From a bacterium (GTDB lineage: Bacteria; Zhuqueibacterota; Zhuqueibacteria; Zhuqueibacterales; Geothermadaptataceae): a stretch of 64,000 nucleotides of DNA. A program made the position numbers and the translations under genes. Positions 27,627 to 39,896 of this stretch are shown here, in pieces. A model generated the notes under the pieces. That model was not told where the DNA came from. It searched no databases and saw nothing but the letters and a program-made list of their open reading frames with translations. Every line of letters begins with the position of its first letter. Position 1 is the first letter of the stretch. The stretch is taken from the NCBI GenBank assembly GCA_024275575.1, contig JAJRYV010000076.1:62001-126000 (forward strand), read 5' to 3'.

Positions 27627-28165
27627 AAGCAGTTGTACTGGCCCGGCGCTACGCAAAAGCATTGTTTGAGCTCGCAATTGAAAAGCAAATCATCGATCAG
27701 GTTGCCGGAGAAGTTAAATCATTCGCGGCAGCCTTTGAGACAAATCCACAATTCCGTCATTTTTTTCTTTCCCCGGAACAGGGTGTCAGGCAAAAAATCG
27801 TGGTCGTGGAAAAGGGGTTGAAAAAGAAATGCTCAGATCTTTTTATCCGCTTTTATGTTTTTTTGCTGGAAAAAAGAAGGCAAAATATCTTTGCCGAAAT
27901 CGCGGAAGAATTTGTCCGGCTTTACGATGACCATTGCAATCGCATTCGCGCGCTTGCTATTTCAGCTCAGGCGATCAATAAAAGTGAAATACAACGCCTG
28001 AAAACTGATCTGGCGCAACAGTTCAATGCTGATTTTGAGCTTGAAAACAAAGTTGATGCCTCCATTCTCGGCGGGTTGATCCTGCAGCTTGGCGGCAAAA
28101 TTTATGATAACAGCCTGAGCAATCACCTGAAACAACTGGAAAAACGGTTGCTCGCTGAAGCTTAG
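27623..28165 (+). CDS. atpH: ATP synthase F1 subunit delta
   Basis: Delta (180 residues) connects the peripheral stalk to the F1 head. It begins ARRYAKALFELAIEKQ and ends with the family motif VDASILGGLILQLGGKIYDNS and a leucine-rich tail. The start is TTG, overlapping atpF by 4 bases with AGGAG upstream. A 97-base gap to atpA follows. Confidence 0.96.
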   Translation: MKAVVLARRYAKALFELAIEKQIIDQVAGEVKSFAAAFETNPQFRHFFLSPEQGVRQKIVVVEKGLKKKCSDLFIRFYVFLLEKRRQNIFAEIAEEFVRLYDDHCNRIRALAISAQAINKSEIQRLKTDLAQQFNADFELENKVDASILGGLILQLGGKIYDNSLSNHLKQLEKRLLAEA

Positions 28166-28205
28166 CAAAATCATTTTAAATAATCTCTCAAAAATGATTT
28201 TCTGA

Positions 28206-29774
<1,569 letters not shown>

Positions 29775-29776
29775 AA

Positions 29777-30643
29777 GTGGCTACGCTCAGGGATATTCGT
29801 CGCCGGATCACTTCGGTGGCGAAAACACAGCAAATAACCAAAGCGATGAAAATGGTTGCCGCTGCGAAATTGCGCCGGGCGCAGGAACGGGTTGAGCAAG
29901 CCCGGCCCTATGCCCGCGGCGTGGCAGATGTTTTAGCCCGGGTGTCAGCCAATGTCGATGTTGAGCTCAATCCTTTTTTTCAGGAGAGAGATGCGGTTAA
30001 AAACATCATCTATATTATCGTTTCGGCTGATCGCGGCTTTTGCGGTGGTTTTAATTCCAGCATTTTTAAAGAAGCGCAGAAAGTGATCGACCAGGATATG
30101 GCGAATGGCCTGTCGGTTCAAATAGTCGCAGCCGGAAAAAAGGGCGCTGATTATTTTACCCGGCGGAAATATCCGGTTGTGAAAAGCTACAGGCAATTGT
30201 TTAAAAATCTGAAACTCGAAGATGCTCTGGAGATTTCCCGTGCGGTGCAACAGAGCTTTTTAAACTCTCAGGCCGATATGGTGAAAATTTTCTACACTAC
30301 TGCTGTTTCCGCCATCAAAACGGAAATCCATCTAAAACAGGTTCTGCCGATACGGGCTGAAGATAAATCCACGGCTCAAAGTGATGGAGATTATCTTTTT
30401 GAACCCGGCCCGGTGGAAATGCTTAATTCTCTTTGCCCCAGCGCAGTGAATATTCAAATATGGCAAGCGTTGCTCGAATCTTATGCAGCAGAAGAGGGTG
30501 CGAGAATGGTCGCGATGGAATCGGCGACAGACGCAGCGCAGGAAATGATCGATTCCTTAACTTTACATTATAACAAAGCACGCCAGGCAGCGATTACAAG
30601 TGAAATCAGTGAAATTGTCGGTGGTGCAGAAGCGCTAAAATAA
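29777..30643 (+). CDS. atpG: ATP synthase F1 subunit gamma
   Basis: Gamma (288 residues) is the rotary shaft. It begins ATLRDIRRRITSVAKTQQIT and has the conserved KMVAAAKLRRAQ helix. The SADRGFCGGFNSSIF segment and the C-terminal helix RMVAMESATDAAQEMI, with ITSEISEIVGGAEAL, are both present. The start is GTG at 29777, 2 bases after atpA. Confidence 0.98.
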   Translation: MATLRDIRRRITSVAKTQQITKAMKMVAAAKLRRAQERVEQARPYARGVADVLARVSANVDVELNPFFQERDAVKNIIYIIVSADRGFCGGFNSSIFKEAQKVIDQDMANGLSVQIVAAGKKGADYFTRRKYPVVKSYRQLFKNLKLEDALEISRAVQQSFLNSQADMVKIFYTTAVSAIKTEIHLKQVLPIRAEDKSTAQSDGDYLFEPGPVEMLNSLCPSAVNIQIWQALLESYAAEEGARMVAMESATDAAQEMIDSLTLHYNKARQAAITSEISEIVGGAEALK

Positions 30644-30662
30644 TAACGAATGATTTTACTAA

Positions 30663-32066
<1,404 letters not shown>

Positions 32067-32094
32067 CGGACTCATTTCAATAGAATAGAAGCTC

Positions 32095-32505
32095 ATGGCA
32101 GAAAAAAATATTCGATTAGAAATAATAACCCCGACGAGCAAGCTCTTCAGCGGTGAGGTCGATTCTTTTGTCGCTCCGGGCGCTGAGGGGTATTTTGGTG
32201 TTTTGCCGGGGCACGCGCCTTATGTCGTCGCTTTGCGAATTGGTGAAATCACCTACGAAAGCGCAGCCGGCAATGGGCGATTCGCCACAACCGGCGGTTT
32301 TGCCGAAGTGCTGCCGGATAAAGTCACCGTACTGGCGGAAACCGCTGAAGCAGCCGGTGCAATCGATGTTGCACGGGTGGAGCAAGCCATCTCGCGGGCA
32401 CAAAAACGCCTCGCAGAAGGGCGAAAACAATGGGATATCAATAGAGCCCAGGGCGCCCTGGCGAGAGCTTTCAACCGCATGGCAACTGCAAAAAAGAAAA
32501 TATGA
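32095..32505 (+). CDS. atpC: ATP synthase F1 subunit epsilon
   Basis: Epsilon (136 residues) couples gamma to the c-ring and can inhibit ATP hydrolysis. The N-terminal beta sandwich shows LEIITPTSKLFSGEVDSFVA, GYFGVLPGHAPYV and TTGGFAEVLPDKVTVLAETA. The C-terminal two-helix domain is rich in Ala, Arg and Lys. It is the last gene of the operon, and a terminator follows at 32512. Confidence 0.96.
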   Translation: MAEKNIRLEIITPTSKLFSGEVDSFVAPGAEGYFGVLPGHAPYVVALRIGEITYESAAGNGRFATTGGFAEVLPDKVTVLAETAEAAGAIDVARVEQAISRAQKRLAEGRKQWDINRAQGALARAFNRMATAKKKI

Positions 32506-32511
32506 TTTGAG

Positions 32512-32545
32512 AAAGCCTTTTAGTTTTAAAAGGCTTTTCTTTTTC
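32512..32545 (+). terminator. Rho-independent terminator of the ATP synthase operon
   Basis: AAAGCCTTTTA and its complement TAAAAGGCTTT form an 11-base stem with a short loop. The stem is followed by TTCTTTTTC. It begins 7 bases after the atpC stop, so it closes the atp operon. Confidence 0.9.
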
Positions 32546-32714
32546 GATCAAATCTTCAAAACCCTTCTGTAATAACTCCTGTCTGCAGGTACACTATATT
32601 AATCGTTTGCCTGGTTTCAATGATGAATTCCCTGCTTTTTTGAAACCGTAAAACCAGTTTTGTTCTCCATTTGTTTTGTTTTTTATATTCCTTTTAGCCG
32701 GAATTATTTACCGC

Positions 32715-35700
32715 ATGAAATTTCAACAAATTAAACCTTTTTTAAAACTGCTATGGATTTGTTTCTGCGTTTTAAGTCTGGATGTTGCGGTCGCCCGGCA
32801 AAAGGCACCCGGGCCTAAAGTGCTGAAGGATAAGAACGACAAACTCATACAAATTGTCGATAATCTCAAAAATACGGCGAAACAAAGTGAAAACCCGGAT
32901 CACCTGTTGTTTTATATGGCAGATTATTATTTGCGACAAGATAAAATAAATATCTCCGATTCCAGCCAGGTTGACCCTTCGCAAAATTTGGCTATCGCAC
33001 AAAAACTCCTGTTAAAGATCATCACCGATTTTCCCGATGGGCAATTCGCCGATGATGCGGTTTATACTCTGGCTTATTTAATGGAGAAACGCAGCAGGAA
33101 AGAAGCACGCCAAAAGTATCTTGAATTGTTAAAACGTTATCCCGCCAGTATGTATAAAGCTCATGTATTCCTGCGCCTCGGTGAATTGGCGATGCAACAG
33201 GGCAATAGCGTACAAGCGTTGCAATACTTTCAAAACAGTCTTACCTCCGCTCCGGAAAATGTCAAGTTGCAGGCATTATTTCAAGCCGGCATCTGCCGGC
33301 TTATGCAAAATGCACCTGACGCTGCCGCCCGTGATTTTATCCGCTTTCTAATTTTGGCCGAAGAAACCCGCCTGCCTGCAGCGTTTTCAGTATTGAATTT
33401 AAAGCAACAGGCGAGTTCATTGCTGGCGGATTGTTTTCTCAAATCAGGTGGGATCAGTGCAGCGGATTATTTGCTGAATCGTTTAAATCAACCGGTCTGG
33501 GGCGGCGAGTTTCTCTGGCGCCTTGCAGCCAAATACTTGCACGCCGACAACAACGGACAGTTAGCGTTGAAAGCTTATGATTTGTTATTGCTGCGCTTTC
33601 CAGAGTTCGAACAAATTGAAATAGCCCGCATAAACCGCATTGCTGTTCTGCTGCAAACAGGGAATATCGAGAGCGCCTTTTTTGCGCTTAATAAGTTCGT
33701 GAGCGTTTCCCGATCGCCGCTTCTTCAGCAGAAGGCGGTTGCACCTGTCGGGGAAAACTTGTTAGCAGAGAAAATTGAAAATCTCTGGCATCAGGCGCTC
33801 GATAAATTGCTGGAACTCGCCAAAAAAAGCCATGATGCAACCCAATATCAAAAGTTTATTGTTGAGGCAGATAATTTTCTCAGCTATTTTGAAACTGTAC
33901 CACGTTCCGTGCTTGTGCATTGGAACAGGGCGCTGGCTCTCGATAGAATTCTCAAAAAAAAGGACGCTGCCTTCTCTGCTTATTTGCAAATGTCCATCTT
34001 GTTTCCGCAACATGAGCTCAGCCGGCAGGCAGCGGAATATACAATTTCCCTGGCTGAAATCGCAATGAGCACTTCCCAGTCTCCATTGTTTGTGAAAAAG
34101 TTCAACAGCTCACTTGTTGACAACCCGGCAGCTGCGGTTTATATCGATGCACCCGTTTACAGCAGCGGCGAACGAAAGTTTCTCTCGGCCGTTGAGAATT
34201 ATGCCCGGCTTTTCCCCGGCGAAAACGAGACGGCAGAATATTTGTTTGCCGCGGCAAATCTCTGTTTTCAGCATCGTGATTTTCAAAAAGCAATTGCGTT
34301 ATTCGAAGCGTTTTTGCAGCAATTTCCACAGCACAAAAAAGCTGCTTTGGCCAGTTACAAGAACTTGCAGAGTTATTTTTCATCACACGATTATGGCAGA
34401 GCAAAATCAAGTGCGCAACAACTTGCGATCACTGGCAATGTGAGAATTCGCCGGGCGGCGATGCGTTACAGTGAAGAAATTGATAAGCTGCAGCAGGCAT
34501 CAGCACAGATCGTATCATGGCGCACCGATGCTGGAATTTCGCAGCGTGGGGCGCTTGTGCTCTATCTGGCCGGCGTAAAAATGATGCAGGTAAAACAATA
34601 TGACGATGCCCGGAAAACTTATCAAAAATTACTAGCAACAATCCCTGATTTTCGTTACCGGGAGAGCTGCTTGCATTATTTGGCGGCAGCTTGTTTTCAC
34701 CTTGGCGATTTTACCGGGGCTGCACAATATTTTCAACAATTGGCTGCTGTCGATACCATCGAAGTTCAGAAAAAAAACAACTTGTTCCGGGCTGCACAAC
34801 TTTATCAGGTGGCGCGAAATTACCCTGCTCAGCTTGCTGTTTATGAGAAATTTCTCGATGTTTTCCCTCATACTGCGGAATCGGAAAATGTGCTGTATGA
34901 GATGGCGTTGCTCAGTGAAAAAAACGGCGACATGGATGCAGCAATTCAAATAAAAGCTGAATACTACCAACAATATCCCAACTCTCGACGCCATATTGCT
35001 TACTTGCTGTGTTCCGTCGATAGTTTGCGGCAACAGGGAAATCTCCAGACTGCACAACAAAGATTGCAGCGATCCCTCGAATTAATTCGTCAGGCGGGTG
35101 ACGGATATCATGATCTGAGGGCGGAGGTTTTGTTCCTGCTGAGTGAAATAAAATTGGAAAAATTTCTCTCTAATGAATTTAGGAAAAATAACACTGAGGG
35201 AAATATTGACAGCAAACCGCAACAAAAGATACTGCAGGAATTGGTTCGGAATTATACTGAAATCAGAAATATGCATTCTTCGTATGCAAGGGAAGCACAG
35301 TATAGAATTGCTTTCTGTTATGAAAAATACGCGGACGGCTTCAACGAGATGAGCCGGCAGATTTTTTCTGAAAAAGAGCCGGTTAATCGATTGCCTGAAA
35401 AGAAAAATCTGGCAGAAAGTTTATACCAGCGCGCAGCAGATGCTTATCTCGGCGTTGCACAAATGGAAATTCCCTCAACCACGCAGAAGAACGATGTCCG
35501 TTTTATCCGGCTTTCCGGGGATGCTGTTAAAAACGCTGTTCTCTGTCTCGCAAAAGCTGCGGATTTGAATTTCAAAATGACGAAATTTCTGCTGGCGTCA
35601 CCGATTCCTGTTTCCGGTGACGAGGTCACTGTGCTGGCTTATGAAAACCAAATGCTCAATAGAATAATTTTGCCGCAAATCGACAAAGCCCTGCGCTTCA

Positions 35701-36815
35701 GTCATCGTGCATGCAGCTTAAGCGATTCGCTGCATCTCGGCAATGCAGTGGAGCAACACGCCCAATCCGAACATTTTACCATCCATACCTTTGCGCTTGA
35801 ATTGCTGCAGCAGCAAATGACGAGATTTATGCGCCATTATACACAGACCTGGCTCGATGTTTTTTCTTATGAAGTGCAAGAAGACAAAGCAGTAAATTTT
35901 ATCGATGAAGATCTGACCATTTCTTTAAATGTTTTGAAAGATTTGTATTCACATCCGCAGGTATTATCTTGTGCAAATCAACAAAAGCTGATTCTGAAGA
36001 AATATGATTTTTACATGGGCAGCGTTGAGAAGCTTGATTCATTGTATACTTATGTTTCGCAAGCATTTATTGAACTCAGACAAAGCGGTAATACCCGGCA
36101 TGAAGCGGTCAATATGGCGGCAGACCAGCTGTTGGAATTACAGGACTTTCTCATTAAAATATCAGATGCGACACTGCGTCATATTGTGAAAAACGGCTTA
36201 TCGTCGCAGGAGGTGCAAAAGCTGCAGGAAAAATTAATAAAACTCTGTCCGCAAAAATATGCACCTATTTTTGGATTTCGCCTGACCGAGAGAAAAATAG
36301 TCACCGATGAGAGCTGGCTGTTACATAGCGCTAAAGAAAGCGAATGTGATCGAGGAATGGGTAGTGAAATATCGATTTTAGCACAACCTGCGACTTCTGT
36401 CGCATTCTGGGGTTCGAATGCAAAACAGATTCGAACAGATCCGCAACACATCAAACTTGCCCTGACAAATCACTCTGTCGATGGTGGCAAACCATCATCT
36501 TGCAAAGGTTTGCCGGTTGATCATGTGGCTCATTTTCGGAAAACGATCCGCTTGTGTTCCAATCCGTTGCGCGCCATCGCAAAAATTGCCACGGTGCCCC
36601 CTTTTACTCTTTTTGTAAATGGAAAAAAGGTAAAACCTTTCGCTTCAATGCAAGCCGAAGATGATTTGGTCGGTATCGAGTTGACAAATTATTTGCGCAA
36701 GGGTAAAAATAGTATATGTGTTCATAAAACGATAGCAGCGGCAACGCAGGGCTGGGCGATGTTGCTAACCATTCAGCAGGCTGAAAAATGGCCAGGGTTA
36801 AGCCAAAATGAATAA
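32715..36815 (+). CDS. Giant exported TPR-repeat protein of the ExbB/ExbD/AgmX module
   Basis: The 1366-residue protein starts at ATG 32715 (the frame is open to 32676). It has a signal sequence (hydrophobic 8-22, likely cleaved near AVARQ) and then tens of helical TPR-like repeats (for example QFADDAVYTLAYLMEKR, SMYKAHVFLRLGELAMQQGN and YDDARKTYQKLLATIPDFRY) over about 60-950. A long helical region follows. The last 150 residues look like a jelly-roll with FTLFVNGKKVKPF and LTNYLRKGKNSI, the pattern of galactose-binding-like domains. It is predicted periplasmic. It overlaps the next gene by 8 bases and heads a coupled operon with a proton channel. Function unknown. Confidence 0.82.
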   Translation: MKFQQIKPFLKLLWICFCVLSLDVAVARQKAPGPKVLKDKNDKLIQIVDNLKNTAKQSENPDHLLFYMADYYLRQDKINISDSSQVDPSQNLAIAQKLLLKIITDFPDGQFADDAVYTLAYLMEKRSRKEARQKYLELLKRYPASMYKAHVFLRLGELAMQQGNSVQALQYFQNSLTSAPENVKLQALFQAGICRLMQNAPDAAARDFIRFLILAEETRLPAAFSVLNLKQQASSLLADCFLKSGGISAADYLLNRLNQPVWGGEFLWRLAAKYLHADNNGQLALKAYDLLLLRFPEFEQIEIARINRIAVLLQTGNIESAFFALNKFVSVSRSPLLQQKAVAPVGENLLAEKIENLWHQALDKLLELAKKSHDATQYQKFIVEADNFLSYFETVPRSVLVHWNRALALDRILKKKDAAFSAYLQMSILFPQHELSRQAAEYTISLAEIAMSTSQSPLFVKKFNSSLVDNPAAAVYIDAPVYSSGERKFLSAVENYARLFPGENETAEYLFAAANLCFQHRDFQKAIALFEAFLQQFPQHKKAALASYKNLQSYFSSHDYGRAKSSAQQLAITGNVRIRRAAMRYSEEIDKLQQASAQIVSWRTDAGISQRGALVLYLAGVKMMQVKQYDDARKTYQKLLATIPDFRYRESCLHYLAAACFHLGDFTGAAQYFQQLAAVDTIEVQKKNNLFRAAQLYQVARNYPAQLAVYEKFLDVFPHTAESENVLYEMALLSEKNGDMDAAIQIKAEYYQQYPNSRRHIAYLLCSVDSLRQQGNLQTAQQRLQRSLELIRQAGDGYHDLRAEVLFLLSEIKLEKFLSNEFRKNNTEGNIDSKPQQKILQELVRNYTEIRNMHSSYAREAQYRIAFCYEKYADGFNEMSRQIFSEKEPVNRLPEKKNLAESLYQRAADAYLGVAQMEIPSTTQKNDVRFIRLSGDAVKNAVLCLAKAADLNFKMTKFLLASPIPVSGDEVTVLAYENQMLNRIILPQIDKALRFSHRACSLSDSLHLGNAVEQHAQSEHFTIHTFALELLQQQMTRFMRHYTQTWLDVFSYEVQEDKAVNFIDEDLTISLNVLKDLYSHPQVLSCANQQKLILKKYDFYMGSVEKLDSLYTYVSQAFIELRQSGNTRHEAVNMAADQLLELQDFLIKISDATLRHIVKNGLSSQEVQKLQEKLIKLCPQKYAPIFGFRLTERKIVTDESWLLHSAKESECDRGMGSEISILAQPATSVAFWGSNAKQIRTDPQHIKLALTNHSVDGGKPSSCKGLPVDHVAHFRKTIRLCSNPLRAIAKIATVPPFTLFVNGKKVKPFASMQAEDDLVGIELTNYLRKGKNSICVHKTIAAATQGWAMLLTIQQAEKWPGLSQNE

Positions 36816-37188
36816 AAATATTATACGATATGTCCTGACATTGCTGCTGGTTTTTTTGTGGCAAACCGATATGCCGGCACAATCGAATGAGGAACAGAAG
36901 CCTGGTCTGGTGAAGCGGGATTCTGTCTCCTCCGGCGAGATTGATCTGGGTGAGATAAGCGTTGAAGTAAATGAAATTAATTATCAGGTACGATTTCCGC
37001 GAATACGGGTTAATTATGCGCCTGCGCTGTCGAAAAAGGATTCGCTGCTTCTGCAGCGAGCCGGGTATGGCTTTATGCTTAAACGCACTTATTTTGTTCC
37101 AGCAGCAGGTTCAGAAAAACAAGATGTTCAAGCAGGCAAAGCTGCTGGGAATCAAATTAACAACCAGTCGAAAACGGGTAATAAATGA
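36808..37188 (+). CDS. Small exported protein of unknown function in the ExbB/ExbD module
   Basis: The 126-residue product has a signal peptide (hydrophobic 8-19, likely cut after MPAQS). A short charged region and a beta-rich core (EIDLGEISVEVNEINYQVRF, then PRIRVNYAPALSKKDSLLLQ) follow, and the C-terminus is polar. I do not recognise the family. Translational coupling on both sides (8-base overlap upstream, 4-base overlap with ExbB downstream) makes it a likely fixed component of the module, perhaps a periplasmic or outer-membrane adaptor. Confidence 0.72.
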   Translation: MNKNIIRYVLTLLLVFLWQTDMPAQSNEEQKPGLVKRDSVSSGEIDLGEISVEVNEINYQVRFPRIRVNYAPALSKKDSLLLQRAGYGFMLKRTYFVPAAGSEKQDVQAGKAAGNQINNQSKTGNK

Positions 37189-37835
37189 GTGAAATCTTGG
37201 TCGGATTCTCGAGTGAATCCAGTGCATTTTTTTATATGTGGGTTCTCGCAGCACTTGCGGCTATCATGGTCGCGATCGCTGTTGAACGGTCCTGGTATAT
37301 TATTGTTCGTGCGAATATTAATGCGCCCGGGTTTATGCAGAAAATCCGTTCTCTTGTGCATGAGGGCGATTATCAATCTGCCTTAAACTTATGCGATGCA
37401 GCGCCGGAGAAAGCACTGCCGCGGGTTATTGCCGCCGGACTTCGGCCCATGGCACGCGGAGGGCAGCTCGATTTTCGCACCATTCAGAATTCTGTTGATG
37501 AGGGCACGCTTGAAGTTATCCCAAAATTGCAGGAACGCACGGGTTTCTTAGCGATGATCGCCAATGTTGCTACGCTCATTGGCCTCATGGGCACAATCTG
37601 GGGGCTCATCACCGCTTTTCGTTCCGTTTCAATTATCGGCATCGATGCAGCGGAAAAATCGCGACTGCTTGCCGATGGTATCGGCACGGCGATGAATACC
37701 ACTCTGATGGGGCTGGCGATTGCCATTCCGGCGATTTTGATCTATACCTACTTGCACAACAAAACGATTCGCATCATCGATGAAATTGATGAACATACTG
37801 TTAAATTGATTAATTTAATTACCGGAAATCAATAA
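37185..37835 (+). CDS. MotA/TolQ/ExbB proton channel family protein
   Basis: The 216-residue protein has three membrane helices (about 14-33, 123-148 and 167-190) and a cytoplasmic loop. The conserved family pattern is visible as LATLIGLMGTIWGLITAF (near 127-145) and GIGTAMNTTLMGLAIAIPAI (near 164-183), including the Thr residues lining the channel. With ExbD-type partners it forms an inner-membrane motor that uses the proton gradient to drive periplasmic work. It starts inside the end of the preceding gene. Confidence 0.93.
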   Translation: MSEILVGFSSESSAFFYMWVLAALAAIMVAIAVERSWYIIVRANINAPGFMQKIRSLVHEGDYQSALNLCDAAPEKALPRVIAAGLRPMARGGQLDFRTIQNSVDEGTLEVIPKLQERTGFLAMIANVATLIGLMGTIWGLITAFRSVSIIGIDAAEKSRLLADGIGTAMNTTLMGLAIAIPAILIYTYLHNKTIRIIDEIDEHTVKLINLITGNQ

Positions 37836-37848
37836 ATAACAGGTAATA

Positions 37849-38379
37849 ATGGCTTATCGTCCATCACAACGCCGAAGTTTTGAAATCGAACCGACGGAAC
37901 CAAATCTAACGCCAATTATGAATTTGATGGTGGTGTTGATTCCGCTTCTGTTATCTTCGGCAGAATTCGTCAAGTTGGGTGTGATCGATCTCAACTTGCC
38001 GCCGGCAGCCGGCCCCTTGCAAGCATCGGTGAAGTTGCCCCGGGAAGGAACGAGAAGTCTCGATCTTTTGTTGATGATTAGCGAAACGCAGTTCGTCGTA
38101 TCCTGTTCTTTACCGCAGGCTGTTTTTCGCAATAAACAACAGCTCGTTATCCTCTGGGATGCAAAAGAGGCACTGATGAAGTTGCAGGATTTGCTCTATT
38201 TTATCAAACAGAAAACACCGAATTATTATCGGAACAGGAACCGAATACGCATTCAGGCATCGACAGGTGTAAAATACCAGTTGATCATCGATGTTATCGA
38301 AACAGCGAGAACGATCAAACGAAAGAACAGCAAAACTTTACTTTTCCCTGTGGTGCAATTGAGCGCCGGGGTTTTGTGA
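37849..38379 (+). CDS. ExbD/TolR-like protein with Asn in place of the proton-carrying Asp
   Basis: The 176-residue protein has the ExbD layout: a short cytoplasmic N-terminus, one membrane helix (about 22-40, NLTPIMNLMVVLIPLLL) and a periplasmic domain. In ExbD/TolR/MotB proteins the helix carries an Asp (Asp25 in E. coli ExbD) that is needed for proton flow. Here that place is Asn25. The periplasmic part has an LLLMISETQFVVS strand and a longer C-terminus than usual. It lies 13 bases after ExbB. The second ExbD retains Asp. Confidence 0.85.
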   Translation: MAYRPSQRRSFEIEPTEPNLTPIMNLMVVLIPLLLSSAEFVKLGVIDLNLPPAAGPLQASVKLPREGTRSLDLLLMISETQFVVSCSLPQAVFRNKQQLVILWDAKEALMKLQDLLYFIKQKTPNYYRNRNRIRIQASTGVKYQLIIDVIETARTIKRKNSKTLLFPVVQLSAGVL

Positions 38380-38429
38380 TCATGGTTTGTAAATTCGCAA
38401 ACCCCAAAACAGAAAACAGATTCAATTAA

Positions 38430-38933
38430 ATGGCTTTCAAACCGTCCAAAATTAAAAAACATAATATCCATCGGGTGCAGGCAAAGCTGAGCCTGAACTC
38501 GATGATGGATATTTTTATTATCATTTTGCTTTTTTTATTAAAAACATATTCGGCGCAAGGTCACCTGTTCTCACATCTGCACGACCTGCAACTGCCGGTT
38601 TCACAACAGGAGAATCAGCCAGATCGGGGGCTGGAGCTGGTGGTTTCGCCGGAAATGATTTATTTCGAAAATATGCCGGTTGTCCCCCTGGTTTCCGTGA
38701 TGTCAAATGCACCAGAGGTTGTACAAAATGGGATAATTCTGCCTCTCAAAAAAACCCTGGAAGGATATTCGAGCGAGGGACGGCTGCTCGAAGAAAGATA
38801 TGGCATTAGATTTTCCGGCGCTCTTTCCGTGAAAGCCGACCGCAACCTCGATTATGCTGAGCTTGTAAAAATAATGCAGACATGCGGTAACGCCGGATTT
38901 TCCAATTTACATCTTGTGGTTTTAAAAAATTGA
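38430..38933 (+). CDS. ExbD/TolR-like protein with intact membrane Asp
   Basis: The 167-residue protein has a basic cytoplasmic N-terminus, one membrane helix with the motif LNSMMDIFIIILLFLLK (Asp27 in the proton-carrying position) and a periplasmic domain of about 125 residues ending in a FSNLHLVVLK strand. It is paralogous to the preceding gene but diverged. Two ExbDs per motor fit the known ExbD dimer within an ExbB pentamer, so a heterodimer is plausible. Confidence 0.88.
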   Translation: MAFKPSKIKKHNIHRVQAKLSLNSMMDIFIIILLFLLKTYSAQGHLFSHLHDLQLPVSQQENQPDRGLELVVSPEMIYFENMPVVPLVSVMSNAPEVVQNGIILPLKKTLEGYSSEGRLLEERYGIRFSGALSVKADRNLDYAELVKIMQTCGNAGFSNLHLVVLKN

Positions 38934-38946
38934 TTGAAGGACTTGA

Positions 38947-39723
38947 ATGAAATCACAGTATTTGCATTTTTTAATTGTCGTTTTGGTCTGCTTCTCTCCA
39001 CTGATTATGGGGTTTTGGCTCCTGTTTTCTGCTATCTCAGCACAGGAGCAGAACCAACCGCCGGCAGCAGACCCGATCATTTCGGAGGCTGTTACTGAGC
39101 GCAATGCTCCGTTGTTTTTTCGCAGCGGTCAAATTAATGCAAATGCTGATATCCTGCAAGCTCCGGCAAGATCATCCCTAATCGATTCAGCTTCGACAAA
39201 GGTGGACGCCCGAACCGTTTTAGCAAATCAACTGCGCAATGAAGTGCGTTCGCAAAACGTTCTCGGTGTTTTGACCTCGGGAGGAGAGGAGTATTTGGAT
39301 ATGGGGAATGGTTATTGGCAATCAAAAACCAGCGGCGATGAAGTTATCGGGGAGCTTTACCGGCAGCCGGAAAATATCAGGTTGCAAGGAAATTATACTA
39401 TCATCTATTCTCCTCCCGGTATGAGTTTCTCGAACATCGAAGCCGTCATTCGACGCAATGTGATGAGGTTACAGTCGGTTTTAGTCGAATCTCGTACTTC
39501 CGGCACACAGCAGAAAGTCCACTTTGTGTTAGATGTTTTCCTCGATGAAAACGCTTACACCTCTGGTATAGCCATGGTCAGTTCTTCAGCGTCGATTGGA
39601 TTTCTGCTCGATGATATTTCCAAAGTGGTTGAAAATTGGGGAAAATGGGGGCAAATACCGGCAGGAGTTCAATCGGCAAAAATTCGCCTGTCTTTTGATT
39701 TTCAACCCAGCGTTGAGCCTTGA
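38947..39723 (+). CDS. AgmX/PglI C-terminal-domain (TonB-like) protein
   Basis: The 258-residue protein has an N-terminal membrane anchor (about 7-32) and a disordered region. The C-terminal domain (about 155-258) resembles the AgmX/PglI or TonB-type transducer domain: SNIEAVIRRNVMRLQSVLVE, then KVHFVLDVFLDENA and VENWGKWGQIPAGVQSAKI. Proteins of this type link ExbB/ExbD motors to outer-membrane or periplasmic partners, and AgmX is linked to adventurous gliding in Myxococcus. It is the last gene of the six-gene cluster, with 13 bases to the upstream gene. Assignment to the family is by pattern. Confidence 0.75.
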   Translation: MKSQYLHFLIVVLVCFSPLIMGFWLLFSAISAQEQNQPPAADPIISEAVTERNAPLFFRSGQINANADILQAPARSSLIDSASTKVDARTVLANQLRNEVRSQNVLGVLTSGGEEYLDMGNGYWQSKTSGDEVIGELYRQPENIRLQGNYTIIYSPPGMSFSNIEAVIRRNVMRLQSVLVESRTSGTQQKVHFVLDVFLDENAYTSGIAMVSSSASIGFLLDDISKVVENWGKWGQIPAGVQSAKIRLSFDFQPSVEP

Positions 39724-39896
39724 CTTTTTGCCGGCTGATTTCCAACACCAAATTTATCTGAATACAATGAGGCGAAACGAGCTATTTTTCCAAATAAATT
39801 TAGCGGAAAAAGCCTTTTGTTTTTCTTTGAAAAAATTGCTATGTTATCCGTTTCAAATTTGACTATCATATCAATAGCGATCAAGGTTTAAAGGCA

